A stretch of 50,972 bases of DNA from Streptomyces guryensis (GCF_021261325.1 NZ_JAJSBI010000043.1:1-50972), one strand, 5' to 3'; shown: positions 37,927 through 45,873, counted from the stretch's first letter. Notes: generated by a model not told the origin, from the sequence alone. Numbers and translations are program-made.

Positions 37927-38141
37927 GTCGGGACGCGGAAGGACGCCCACTCCTCCGGCAGGTCCTCCTCGTAGAAGATCGCCTCCACCGGGCAGACCGG
38001 TTCGCACGCCCCGCAGTCCACACATTCCTCGGGCTGGATGTACATCGAGGAGGCGCCCTCGACGATGCAGTCGACGGGACACTCGTCGAGGCACGCCTTG
38101 TCCTTCACGTCGACGCAGGGTGCCGCGATCACATACGTCAC
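37923..38141 (-). CDS. 7Fe-type ferredoxin (FdxA-like)
   Basis: 72 residues with two cluster-binding regions: CVDVKDKACLDECPVDC near the N-terminus and CVDCGACEPVCPVEAI later. The first region is compatible with a [3Fe-4S] cluster and the second with [4Fe-4S], as in actinobacterial FdxA. GTG 38141 overlaps the ligase-rhodanese stop, and its own stop overlaps the next start, both as GTGA, so it is locked into the operon. The most likely partner is the membrane di-iron oxygenase/desaturase encoded at 42460-43695. No ferredoxin reductase gene is in the operon. Confidence 0.92.
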   Translation of the reverse strand: MTYVIAAPCVDVKDKACLDECPVDCIVEGASSMYIQPEECVDCGACEPVCPVEAIFYEEDLPEEWASFRVPT

Positions 38142-39790
38142 GACGGCGTCCCCTCCTCGGTCGGATAGCCGCCCCGCTTCCAGTACTCGAACCCGCCGAT
38201 CATCTCCTTCACCTTGAAGCCGAGCGCCGACAGCTTGGCCGCGGCGCGGGTGCCTCCGTTGCAGGAGGGGCCCCAGCCGTAGGTGACATAGAGGGGTTCG
38301 GGGGCGAGTTCCTTCACCGTCTCGTGGGAGATGTCCTGGTGGGGCAGGCTGACGGCACCCCGGACGTGCTCGGTGGCGTAGGCGGCGGTGCGCCGTACGT
38401 CGAGGACCACCAGGCCGCTGACGCCCTCTTCGAGGTCGTGGTGGACATCGAACGGGTCGGTCTCGCAGGCGAGCCGGAATCCCTGGAAGTACGCGTAGGC
38501 GTTCTCGGGCGAGGCGGGCCGGACCCCGAGGACCCGGCTCGGCTCGGCGTACCGGATGGGCCGGTACTCGGCCAGGCGCCGGAAGTCGCGGTAGGCGGCC
38601 TCGTAGTCCTTGTTCGACACCAGGAAGGTACCGCCGTTGGCGAGCAGGGAGTTGCTGCTCTCGATCTCCTCGCCGACCTCGACCTTCCAGGTCATCTCGA
38701 CGTCGCTCTCCAGATCGGGGCCGATCAGCTCCTTGACCACCCCCTGCTTCTTGGGGACCACGCCGTCGAAGCAGTAGATCTGTTCGCCGTCGTAGGGACG
38801 GCTCTTGACACCGGACTCGATCTCGAAGGCGAGGTTGACGAAGGCGATGCCGTAGTTGCGCTGCATGGCGGCGAGGCCCGCCATGCCCTTGAACCGGGCG
38901 CCGACCTCCAGGAAGACGAGCTCGTCGTCCCGGGTGTGGAAGAGTTCCAGGTGGGAACCGCCGTCGGGACGGCCCAGCGCGTCCAGGGCGCGGTCCGCGA
39001 AGGCGACCATGCGGGCGACCCGGGGGTCGGTGTCGATCAGGTTGATGTCGGCGTTGACCTTGCCGCCCGGCACCTCCAGCGAGTTGACCAGGTACTCGGT
39101 GACGCCACCGAAGACCGTCCGGCCCGCCTCCGAGACGATGTTGACGCTGTACATCGTCCCTTCGACGAACTCCTCGTACTCATAGGCCCGGCCGAAGTCG
39201 GAGGGCAGGGCGTCGAACTCGTCGTAGCCGGTGATCTTGAGGACGCCCTCGGAGGCGGCCGCGTCCGTCGGCTTGAGGATGAACGGCAGGCCCACCTCGG
39301 CGACGATGGCCTTGAAGTAGGCCGTCGCGTCCGCCGCATGGCGCTCGGGGTCGAAGAGACCGAAGAGCGGCACGCGTACGTCGGCCTCCAGCAGACGCCG
39401 TTTCATCAGGCACTTGTCGCGGAACGGCAGGATGTCGGCCGCACCGGGGCCCCGGAGACCGAAGTGCGTGCGCAGTTCGGCTGCGACCGTCATGTTCTGC
39501 TCGTCGTAGCAGTGGACGGTGAGGTCGGCCGGCCCGGTGTCCGTCAGCAGGCCGGCGATCACCTTTCGGGCCGCCTCCGGATCGACGAGCGAGTACAGCA
39601 TCGGCGTCGGATCGGACAGACCGCAGGGGACGACATGGATCTGGTCGAACCAGTCGTGCTGCGCGACGGTGAGGTTGTCCACGTCGCGGTCGGCGAAGAC
39701 ACCGACGAGACGGACCTCGGACGGGTCGACGAGGAGGTCGTGCCGGAACACGCCGAAGCCTCGGGTGGAGATGACGACGGCGGTCTTCAC
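38138..39790 (-). CDS. ATP-grasp ligase fused to a rhodanese domain
   Basis: 550 residues. Residues 1 to about 410 form an ATP-grasp carboxylate-amine ligase: FRDKCLMKRRLLEADVRVPL (start of the ATP-grasp fold), LPFILKPTDAAASEGVLKI, YEYEEFVEGTMYSVNIV and the metal-binding region HLELFHTRDDELVFLEVGAR. The C-terminal domain, residues about 425-550, is a rhodanese with active-site loop CNGGTR, Cys510 and Arg515 intact. Together they imply amide or ester-like ligation with a possible persulfide donor. GTG 39790 overlaps the aminotransferase stop in GTGA. It may ligate the diamino acid; the sulfur role is inference. Fusions of these two domains are not a combination I recognise from characterised natural-product enzymes. 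Confidence 0.88.
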   Translation of the reverse strand: MKTAVVISTRGFGVFRHDLLVDPSEVRLVGVFADRDVDNLTVAQHDWFDQIHVVPCGLSDPTPMLYSLVDPEAARKVIAGLLTDTGPADLTVHCYDEQNMTVAAELRTHFGLRGPGAADILPFRDKCLMKRRLLEADVRVPLFGLFDPERHAADATAYFKAIVAEVGLPFILKPTDAAASEGVLKITGYDEFDALPSDFGRAYEYEEFVEGTMYSVNIVSEAGRTVFGGVTEYLVNSLEVPGGKVNADINLIDTDPRVARMVAFADRALDALGRPDGGSHLELFHTRDDELVFLEVGARFKGMAGLAAMQRNYGIAFVNLAFEIESGVKSRPYDGEQIYCFDGVVPKKQGVVKELIGPDLESDVEMTWKVEVGEEIESSNSLLANGGTFLVSNKDYEAAYRDFRRLAEYRPIRYAEPSRVLGVRPASPENAYAYFQGFRLACETDPFDVHHDLEEGVSGLVVLDVRRTAAYATEHVRGAVSLPHQDISHETVKELAPEPLYVTYGWGPSCNGGTRAAAKLSALGFKVKEMIGGFEYWKRGGYPTEEGTPS

Positions 39791-41097
39791 GCGGCGACCT
39801 CGCTCACGCGCTCGGCGTTCAGCTCCACCAGTGCGTCGACCAGCGTGTTCAGGCCCGCCGAGAGGTTGACCTGGCTGACGGTGAGTGGGGGAAGAATCTT
39901 CAGGACCTCGTCGCGGCGGCCGCAGGTCTCGATGATCAGACCCTTTTCGAAGCATCGCCGGGACACCGCCGCCGCGGTCACACCGGGCACGCCGGTGAGG
40001 TCCAGGGCCCGCATCAGGCCGATGCCGCGGGCGCTTGCGCCGAACGGCTGGGTGATCCGGCGCTCGAGGAAGTCGGTGACGAGATCGGCCTTCGTGCGGA
40101 TCTGCCGGAGGAAGGCGTCGTCGGCCCAGTAGTGGCGCAGTGCGGCGGTGGCCGCGACGAAGGCCAGCTGGTGGCCGCGGAACGTGCCGTTGTGCTGGCC
40201 GGGGCGCCAGATGTCGTACTCCGGTTTGATCAGCACGATCGCCATGGGCAGGCCGTACCCGCTGATCGACTTGGAGAGGGTGACCAGGTCGGGCACGATG
40301 CCGGCCCGCTCGAAGGAGAAGAAGGCGCCGGTGCGGCCGCAGCCGGCCTGGATGTCGTCGACGATCAGCAGGATGTCGTGCCGGTCGCACAGCTCACGCA
40401 GTTCCTGCAGGAAGGGCACCGGCGCCACCCACACGCCGCCCTCGCCCTGCACCGTCTCCAGCAGGACCGCGGCCGGTTTGTCGACGCCGGAGCTGGGGTC
40501 CTCCAGAAGCCGGCGCAGCAGGTCCAGGCTGTCGAACTCGCCCAGCGGGGAGTCCGGGTAGGGGATGTGCGTGACCTGGGGGAGGGTGGCCTCCAGGCCG
40601 TCCCGGTAGTAGCCGGAGGAAGTGGCCGCGAGGGAGCCGGTGCTGACGCCGTGGAAGCCGCCGCCGAACGCGATGACGTTGGTGCGGCCGGTGGCCAGCC
40701 GGGCCACCTTCAGCGCGGCCTCGACGGCGTTGGTGCCGGACGGGCTGGTGAACTGCACCTTGTAGCCGAGGCCCCGCGGCTCAAGGACGTGGGTCCGCAG
40801 GGCTTCGAGGAAGTCCGCCTTGGCCGAGGTCGACAGATCGAGACCGTGGACGAGGCCGTCGGCTCGCAGGTAGTCGATCAGCTCGTCCTTGATCGGGTCC
40901 GGGTTGTGGCCGTAGTTGAGGGTTCCGGCACCGGAGAGGAAGTCGATGTACCGGGTGCCGTCCTCTCCGACTAGCAGGTCGCCCTTGGCGTGGGTGAACA
41001 CCGCGGGGAAGGCGCGCGAGTAGGAGCGCACGGCCGACTCGTCGGTCTCGAAGACCGTGGGCCGCCCCGTGGCGGAGTCGAGGGTGAGTGTGGTCAT
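39787..41097 (-). CDS. EctB-like class III aminotransferase (diaminobutyrate:2-oxoglutarate type)
   Basis: 436 residues. The sequence FETDESAVRSYSRAFPAVFT opens it, as in EctB/DABA aminotransferases; FTSPSGTNAVEAALKVARLA and LLIVDDIQAGCGRTGAFFSF are family blocks. The PLP lysine is Lys276 in TLSKSISGYG. The enzyme is expected to convert L-aspartate-4-semialdehyde plus Glu to L-2,4-diaminobutyrate. No ectA or ectC is present, so this is not an ectoine locus. It probably supplies the diamino acid substrate for the oxygenase and ligases. ATG 41097 follows the PurD-like gene by seven bases. Confidence 0.88.
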   Translation of the reverse strand: MTTLTLDSATGRPTVFETDESAVRSYSRAFPAVFTHAKGDLLVGEDGTRYIDFLSGAGTLNYGHNPDPIKDELIDYLRADGLVHGLDLSTSAKADFLEALRTHVLEPRGLGYKVQFTSPSGTNAVEAALKVARLATGRTNVIAFGGGFHGVSTGSLAATSSGYYRDGLEATLPQVTHIPYPDSPLGEFDSLDLLRRLLEDPSSGVDKPAAVLLETVQGEGGVWVAPVPFLQELRELCDRHDILLIVDDIQAGCGRTGAFFSFERAGIVPDLVTLSKSISGYGLPMAIVLIKPEYDIWRPGQHNGTFRGHQLAFVAATAALRHYWADDAFLRQIRTKADLVTDFLERRITQPFGASARGIGLMRALDLTGVPGVTAAAVSRRCFEKGLIIETCGRRDEVLKILPPLTVSQVNLSAGLNTLVDALVELNAERVSEVAA

Positions 41098-41104
41098 GAG
41101 GGGG

Positions 41105-42463
41105 TTACCTCCTGGTTTCCGCGATGGCCGGCTCGGCGCCGACGGGGAGTGGGGAGCCGGCCGTGAAGGCGGCTCCGATGTCGGTGCGGTGGCGCATGCC
41201 GCGGAACGAGATGCCTTCGATGCGCCGGTACGCGTGCGTTCGCGCCTCGTCGAGGGTGCGGCCGGCGCCGACCACGTGCAGGACCCGGCCCCCGCTGGTG
41301 ACCGGGTGGCCGTCCGCGTCGGCGCGCAGGTTGGCGTAGAAGAGACGGGTCGGGTCGTGCGGCGACTCTTCGAGGCCCAGCACCGGCCGGCCGGTGGCGA
41401 AGGCGCCGAAGGGCCAGCCCGGCGCGGCCGTGGGATCGGCCGGGTCCAGGCAGCCCTGGGTGAGGGCGACGCTGCAGCGCACCAGACCGTCCGTGACGAG
41501 CAGGCTGCGGCTCAGGTCCTGACGCAGGACCGCGCGGCACAGCTCGGTGAAGTCACTGTGCACGCCGGGCAGTACCGCCTCCGCCTCGGAGTCGCCGAAC
41601 CGGGTGTTGATCTCGATCACCTTCAGACCCGAGTCGGTGATCATGGCCCCGATGTAGACGAATCCCGTGTACGACAGTTCCTCCGCGGCCAGCCCGTGCA
41701 GGAACGGCTCGACGAGGTCCCGCCGGATCTGCTCCAGCAGGGCCGGCGAGGACTGCGGGTGCGGGGCGAGGGAGCCCATGCCGTCGCAGTTCTTGCCCGC
41801 GTCGCCCTCCAGCGTCCGCTTGAAGTCCAGCGCGGTCGGGAAGAGGAGGTAGTCCTCGCCGTCGAGCAGGGCGAAGACGGATATCTCGCGGCCGTAGAGG
41901 CGCTCCTCGACGACGAGTTGGAGGTTCTCGCCCTGCGCCGCGGCGAAGGCGTCCACCGCGGCCTCCGCCTCGGCGCTCGTGCCGCACACCACGGCGCCGT
42001 CCCCGTCGGGCGTGAGTCCGTCGGTCTTGACGACGCAGGCGTACGGACGGCTCCTGACGTACGCCCTGGCCGCGTCGGCGTCGGTGAACGCGGCGTACTC
42101 GGCGGTGGGCAGTCCGTGCTCCGCGCAGAAACGCTTGCCCCGCTCCTTGCTGGCCTCCAGCTGGGCCGCGGCCGCGGACGGGCCGATCACCTTGTGGCCG
42201 TGGGCCGACAGCACGTCGGTGTACCCGGCGCACAACGCGTCGACATGGGAGACGAAGACGAACTCCACCGGATGCTCCGCGAGGAACTCCAGCGCGGTCG
42301 ACGGGTCGTCCACGCGGATCCCGGGCACCGTGACGATGCGGTCGGCGGTCAGGGCGTCGCAGCCGGGACCGTAGTACACGGTCACTGCGGGGTTCGTGCG
42401 GACGAACAGGTCGCAGACCGCGTGGCCGCGTCCCGTGCCGTCGATCACCAGTACCTCGGTCAC
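41105..42463 (-). CDS. PurD-like ATP-grasp ligase
   Basis: 452 residues. The overall order matches phosphoribosylamine-glycine ligase: MTEVLVIDGTGRGHAVCDLF, then VVKTDGLTPDGDGAVVCG, EINTRFGDSEAEAVLP, and the C-terminal RRIEGISFRGMRHRTDIGAA. Compared with PurD (from memory), the ATP-loop AAGKG-type glycines are replaced by TPDGDG, and RFGDPET becomes RFGDSEA. This suggests a repurposed ligase rather than a purine enzyme. GTG 42463 overlaps the desaturase stop in GTGA. It likely joins an amino acid to a small amine or second amino acid. Its length exceeds the usual 420-430 of PurD. Confidence 0.85.
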   Translation of the reverse strand: MTEVLVIDGTGRGHAVCDLFVRTNPAVTVYYGPGCDALTADRIVTVPGIRVDDPSTALEFLAEHPVEFVFVSHVDALCAGYTDVLSAHGHKVIGPSAAAAQLEASKERGKRFCAEHGLPTAEYAAFTDADAARAYVRSRPYACVVKTDGLTPDGDGAVVCGTSAEAEAAVDAFAAAQGENLQLVVEERLYGREISVFALLDGEDYLLFPTALDFKRTLEGDAGKNCDGMGSLAPHPQSSPALLEQIRRDLVEPFLHGLAAEELSYTGFVYIGAMITDSGLKVIEINTRFGDSEAEAVLPGVHSDFTELCRAVLRQDLSRSLLVTDGLVRCSVALTQGCLDPADPTAAPGWPFGAFATGRPVLGLEESPHDPTRLFYANLRADADGHPVTSGGRVLHVVGAGRTLDEARTHAYRRIEGISFRGMRHRTDIGAAFTAGSPLPVGAEPAIAETRR

Positions 42464-43695
42464 AGTCGTCCCCTCGCTGTAGGTCCTTCGGAGGTGACGA
42501 CCCCTGTGGTCACCGGTACGGACTCCGTCCACGGCGTGGGCGCCACGTCGGCGGGCAGCCCGGTCTGGTCGCCGCCGACCTGGCCCGCGGCCTGCAGATG
42601 GTCGGCGAGCGAGCCCCACACCTCGGTGTAGCGCTCCGGCCGGTTGTCCTGGTCGTCGGCCCTGATCCAGGGCGAGTTGGCCCAGTCGCAGGCGGGCATC
42701 ACATGGTGCAGGTCGTGCTGGACGGTGTCGCCGACGAGGACGAACATCCGGTACGAGGAGTGCACCACCAGCATCCGGAAGGTCCAGTTGACCCATGCGA
42801 CCGCCTTGCGGCCGCCCGTGAGGGAGCTCTCCGGCACGGCCTCGCCGCAGAAGCGGCCGAAGGTGAGCAGGTCGCGCTTGTCCCGGCTGAGGCGTTCCTG
42901 GTTGCCGAACAGCCACCAGCGGTGCTCGGTCATCGTGTACAGGTAGGTGCACGACTGGAAGAACACCGACGCCGGGACCACCCACAGCACCAGGTACTCC
43001 CGCCACCAGCCGGTGAGCGCGACGAAGGCGACCGTGGCGGCGAGGTACACGAGGGACATCGCCAGCCGGTAACGCGGCTGTACACCGACGAAGTTGGACT
43101 TGAGGCGGCCGAAGAAGAAGCGGCCGTGGTGGCGGGGCGAGAACAGCGTCGCCCACAGATAGCGGCGGAATTCCGGCCGGGTCATCCCCGGGCGCATCCC
43201 GGTCGACAGGAGGTAGCGGGTGTCGCCGTCCTTCATCGAGCAGGGGTAGGCGTGATGGGTGAGGTGCTCCTTGCGGTTCTCGTCGTACGGAGTGCGCCAG
43301 AACACCGTCGTGATGAGTTCGCCGACCAGCCGGTTGCTCCACGCCTTCTTGCTGAACATGCGGTGCAGCGTCTGGTGGACCACCACGACGTCCAGACGCC
43401 GCATGCCGCCCCCGGTCAGCAGCCAGCCCATCAGCAACAGCACGGGCGACCAGGCGCCGAAGGGGTGCAGCGCGTACGCCCCCAGCGCGATGCCGGCGGC
43501 CATCTGCGCCAGGCCCAGCACTCCCGCCTTGGCCGGGCTCCAGGGGATCAGCTGCTTGCCGCCCTTGAGGGGGACGCCGGTGATCCAGGTGAGGTACGGC
43601 TGGACGAAGCCGGGCAGGATCCGCATGGACTCCCGGGGCTCGCTCGCGATCACCGGACCGTCCTGGGCGTTCTGCACGTCCTGTGCGCTACTCAC
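42460..43695 (-). CDS. Membrane fatty-acid-desaturase/hydroxylase-type di-iron oxygenase
   Basis: 411 residues with about four to six membrane segments. The His clusters are HQTLH (107-111), HLTHH (144-148) and HDLHH (327-331), the three boxes of integral membrane di-iron desaturases; EHRWW near 257-261 may be a further ligand region. GTG 43695 is chosen over GTG 43701 because GGAGG lies five bases ahead of it and would overlap the other start. It overlaps the oxygenase gene by eight bases. Presence beside a free-amino-acid oxygenase and ferredoxin suggests that it hydroxylates or desaturates a pathway intermediate rather than a lipid; that is inference. Confidence 0.9.
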   Translation of the reverse strand: MSSAQDVQNAQDGPVIASEPRESMRILPGFVQPYLTWITGVPLKGGKQLIPWSPAKAGVLGLAQMAAGIALGAYALHPFGAWSPVLLLMGWLLTGGGMRRLDVVVVHQTLHRMFSKKAWSNRLVGELITTVFWRTPYDENRKEHLTHHAYPCSMKDGDTRYLLSTGMRPGMTRPEFRRYLWATLFSPRHHGRFFFGRLKSNFVGVQPRYRLAMSLVYLAATVAFVALTGWWREYLVLWVVPASVFFQSCTYLYTMTEHRWWLFGNQERLSRDKRDLLTFGRFCGEAVPESSLTGGRKAVAWVNWTFRMLVVHSSYRMFVLVGDTVQHDLHHVMPACDWANSPWIRADDQDNRPERYTEVWGSLADHLQAAGQVGGDQTGLPADVAPTPWTESVPVTTGVVTSEGPTARGRL

Positions 43696-44461
43696 CGACA
43701 CCTCCGAACAGCACGTCGTTGGTCTCGTGGGTGATGTTCTTGGTGAGGTCGGCGGAGTTCGCCCAGGTCATGTTGACGATCGTGCGGGTCGTCTCGCCGC
43801 GGATCGGATAGACCCGGTGCATCGTGGTGTCGGTCTTCACCACGTAGGCGTCGCCGGCCTCGAAGGCGTACGACCTGACCTGGCTCTTCAGCAACGCCCC
43901 GTGCACGTCCGGGTTCTTCTTGTCCCAGGAGGTGTGCGGCACGGCCTGGACGAAGCCGCCGTCACGGTAGTCCGGGGCCTGCAGCACCAGGATGAAGCCG
44001 TAGGTGTAGTCGTCCCAGTGCCAGCCGTGCGTGTCGCCGTTCTTGCCGAGCCGGCTGATCACGTAGTGCTCGCCGGCGTACGGGCAGGTGAACACCTCCT
44101 CGCCGACCACCTGGCCCAGCAGCTCCTTGACCGCCGGGGAGAAGTAGGTGGCGTCGATGAGCGGGCCGTGCTCCTTGATGACGGGCTGGCCGACCGTGGT
44201 CATCTGGCGGGGGGTGCCGTCGGTGATGTCGAAGCTGAACTTCCGGTCGACGCCGTGCTCGTCCATGATCCCGAACGCCTCCTCCTGGAGGGGGCGGAGC
44301 AACTCGGGCGGGCAGAAGCCGCGCAGCGGAACGATGTGCTCCTCCCGGAACTGCCGCTGCATTGCGGTGAGGGTGTCCCCGGTGAAGCGGGTGGCGAAAT
44401 GCCGTTCGAAGAGGGGCTCGGCCTGCCCCCGTTGGGATTCGGTCCCGGTGGTGACGGTCAT
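43688..44461 (-). CDS. BesD-like Fe(II)/2-oxoglutarate oxygenase with intact HxD (predicted hydroxylase)
   Basis: 257 residues. The metal triad is His148-x-Asp150 (HGWHWDDYT) and His215 (TTMHRVYPI), with Arg221/Arg226 nearby for 2-oxoglutarate. BesD, as I recall it, has His137, Gly139 and His204 as metal-site positions. The spacing of 67 is identical here, at a +11 offset, but the Gly of the halogenase is Asp, predicting hydroxylation. At the same +11 offset Arg85, Glu131, His145, Asp151, Asn230 and Thr232 match residues I recall as contacting the lysine substrate of BesD. The substrate is therefore likely a free diamino acid. ATG 44461 has AAGGAG upstream. Confidence 0.85.
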   Translation of the reverse strand: MTVTTGTESQRGQAEPLFERHFATRFTGDTLTAMQRQFREEHIVPLRGFCPPELLRPLQEEAFGIMDEHGVDRKFSFDITDGTPRQMTTVGQPVIKEHGPLIDATYFSPAVKELLGQVVGEEVFTCPYAGEHYVISRLGKNGDTHGWHWDDYTYGFILVLQAPDYRDGGFVQAVPHTSWDKKNPDVHGALLKSQVRSYAFEAGDAYVVKTDTTMHRVYPIRGETTRTIVNMTWANSADLTKNITHETNDVLFGGVGE

Positions 44462-44483
44462 GGTGCGGTATCTCCTTGCATGA

Positions 44484-45749
44484 TTACGCGCGGATCGCGG
44501 TGAATTGGTGGGTGTGCGTACGCCTCCTGAGCCGCCTGCGCAGCAGCTCCCAGCCCACAAGAAGCGTCACGATGAGGGTGATGTCGGCGTAGACGGACGG
44601 GGTGATGCCGATGGAGTCCATGCCGCGGGCGAAGGCGAGGGCGAAGACGGCCATCAGGCCGTATCCGATCGCCGTCTGCACGCCCACGACCGACGAGACC
44701 TGGGCGTCCGGGGTGCGGGCGATCAGCCGTTTGAACTGGTGCGCATAGACGACTCCCGCGCAGAGCACCGTCACGGAGAACAGCGCCATGCACAGGTGGA
44801 TGTTTCCGCTCGCCGTCGGCAACGCCAGGTAGCACAGCGTGGCCAGGACCACCGAGCCCAGGTTCATTGCGTTCTCGTTCGCCGGCGTGACCATTCCGCG
44901 GCGGTTGAAGAACTGATAGAGAAAGATTCCGGCGGTCGTGCTGAGCGATTCAACGGTGAAGAACAGTGCCGTTCCGGACTCGCCCCAGTGGAACCACATC
45001 CGGGGGATCGCGGTGATGAGGGATTCGTACGTGGCCTGGAACGCGGTGACCGACAGCACGATGTAGAACACGGCGGTCCCGATGGTCTCCTCACGTGCCA
45101 TCAGGGCCAGTGCGTCGCGTGCTCCGGCCAGGCTGCCGCGCCGGCCCGGGACGCGGGCGGCCCGCAGTGACGCATCGAGACGTGCCTGGTCGGGCCGTAC
45201 GAACACCATCAGGACGGCCGCCACCGCGAAGGCGGTCGCGTCGATCCACACCACCGTGGACAGACCGGTGAACTTCAGGATGACCACACCCACCGCGCCC
45301 GCCAGCGCCATGGCCATCGGCAGGCTGGAGTTGAAGACCGGTGAGTACAGGTCGGTCTCCCGCTCGTCGAAGAACTGGACCAGTGCCTTGACCCGGGCGT
45401 TGTTGACGGCACTCTTGAGGAGCGACCTCAGGAAGACCAGTACGAGCGCGCCGACGAACATTCCGGGAGCCAGGAGCCCCAGGAAGAGCAGGGTCGTTCC
45501 GGCGGCAGCGCAGTTCAGCCGGATGAGGAGAGTCCTCGCGTTCTGGCGGTCCACATACTGCGCGGCGAAGACGCCGATGAAAAGGTTGGCGACCCAGTCC
45601 ATCGCGAAGACGATCGCTGAAAGTGTGGCGCTGCCGGTCTCCCGAAAAATATAGGTGGCATAAGAAATCATCAGCAGTTTTGAGCCGAAAAGGGAAATGA
45701 AGGATGCCAGGAAAGTGAGCAGGAAATTTCGGCGCAAATAGATTCGCAT
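44484..45749 (-). CDS. MFS transporter, first gene of the accessory operon
   Basis: 421 residues, about twelve membrane helices, starting MRIYLRRNFLLTFLASFISL. FIGVFAAQYVDRQNARTLL is the MFS loop after helix 2. The start ATG 45749 has GGGGGAG ten bases upstream; the upstream in-frame extension to 45881 crosses the SARP-box promoter and is rejected. The first 40 codons are strikingly AT-rich for this genome (runs such as TAT ATT TTT). It lies 22 bases ahead of the oxygenase gene and leads the nine-gene operon. Product export or self-resistance is likely. Confidence 0.9.
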   Translation of the reverse strand: MRIYLRRNFLLTFLASFISLFGSKLLMISYATYIFRETGSATLSAIVFAMDWVANLFIGVFAAQYVDRQNARTLLIRLNCAAAGTTLLFLGLLAPGMFVGALVLVFLRSLLKSAVNNARVKALVQFFDERETDLYSPVFNSSLPMAMALAGAVGVVILKFTGLSTVVWIDATAFAVAAVLMVFVRPDQARLDASLRAARVPGRRGSLAGARDALALMAREETIGTAVFYIVLSVTAFQATYESLITAIPRMWFHWGESGTALFFTVESLSTTAGIFLYQFFNRRGMVTPANENAMNLGSVVLATLCYLALPTASGNIHLCMALFSVTVLCAGVVYAHQFKRLIARTPDAQVSSVVGVQTAIGYGLMAVFALAFARGMDSIGITPSVYADITLIVTLLVGWELLRRRLRRRTHTHQFTAIRA

Positions 45750-45795
45750 ATCAGGCTTGCTCCCCCTGGCAAGGGCCGTGTGGGCTTCACCGATG

Positions 45796-45838
45796 AGTTT
45801 TCGCCGCAGTGGTACCGGCCACGTTCCCATCCGGTACC
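45796..45838 (-). promoter_or_regulatory. Predicted SARP box and -10 of the accessory operon
   Basis: On the minus strand three heptamers at 11-bp steps read GGTACCG (from 45838), GGAACGT (from 45827) and GGTACCA (from 45816). Eight bases after the last comes AAAACT (45801-45796), a plausible -10. SARP regulators bind such direct heptamers in place of a -35, with the last repeat 8 bp from the -10. Transcription would start near 45789, giving a 40-base leader to the ATG at 45749. Confidence 0.65.
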
Positions 45839-45873
45839 GCTCAAGCCGTCGGCCGCTTAGGATCCTTCCCGAC

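Noticed and set aside
39787..41097. Ectoine biosynthesis
   Set aside because: The aminotransferase is EctB-like, but no acetyltransferase (EctA), cyclase (EctC) or hydroxylase (EctD) of that pathway is nearby, and the neighbours are ATP-grasp ligases and oxidases.
41105..42463. Housekeeping purine biosynthesis purD
   Set aside because: The gene is embedded in and translationally coupled to the accessory operon, and two ATP-site blocks deviate from PurD as remembered, so the purine role is unlikely.
43688..44461. Free-amino-acid halogenase
   Set aside because: The position that must be Gly or Ala in the 2-oxoglutarate halogenases is Asp here (HWD), so the chloride site is blocked.
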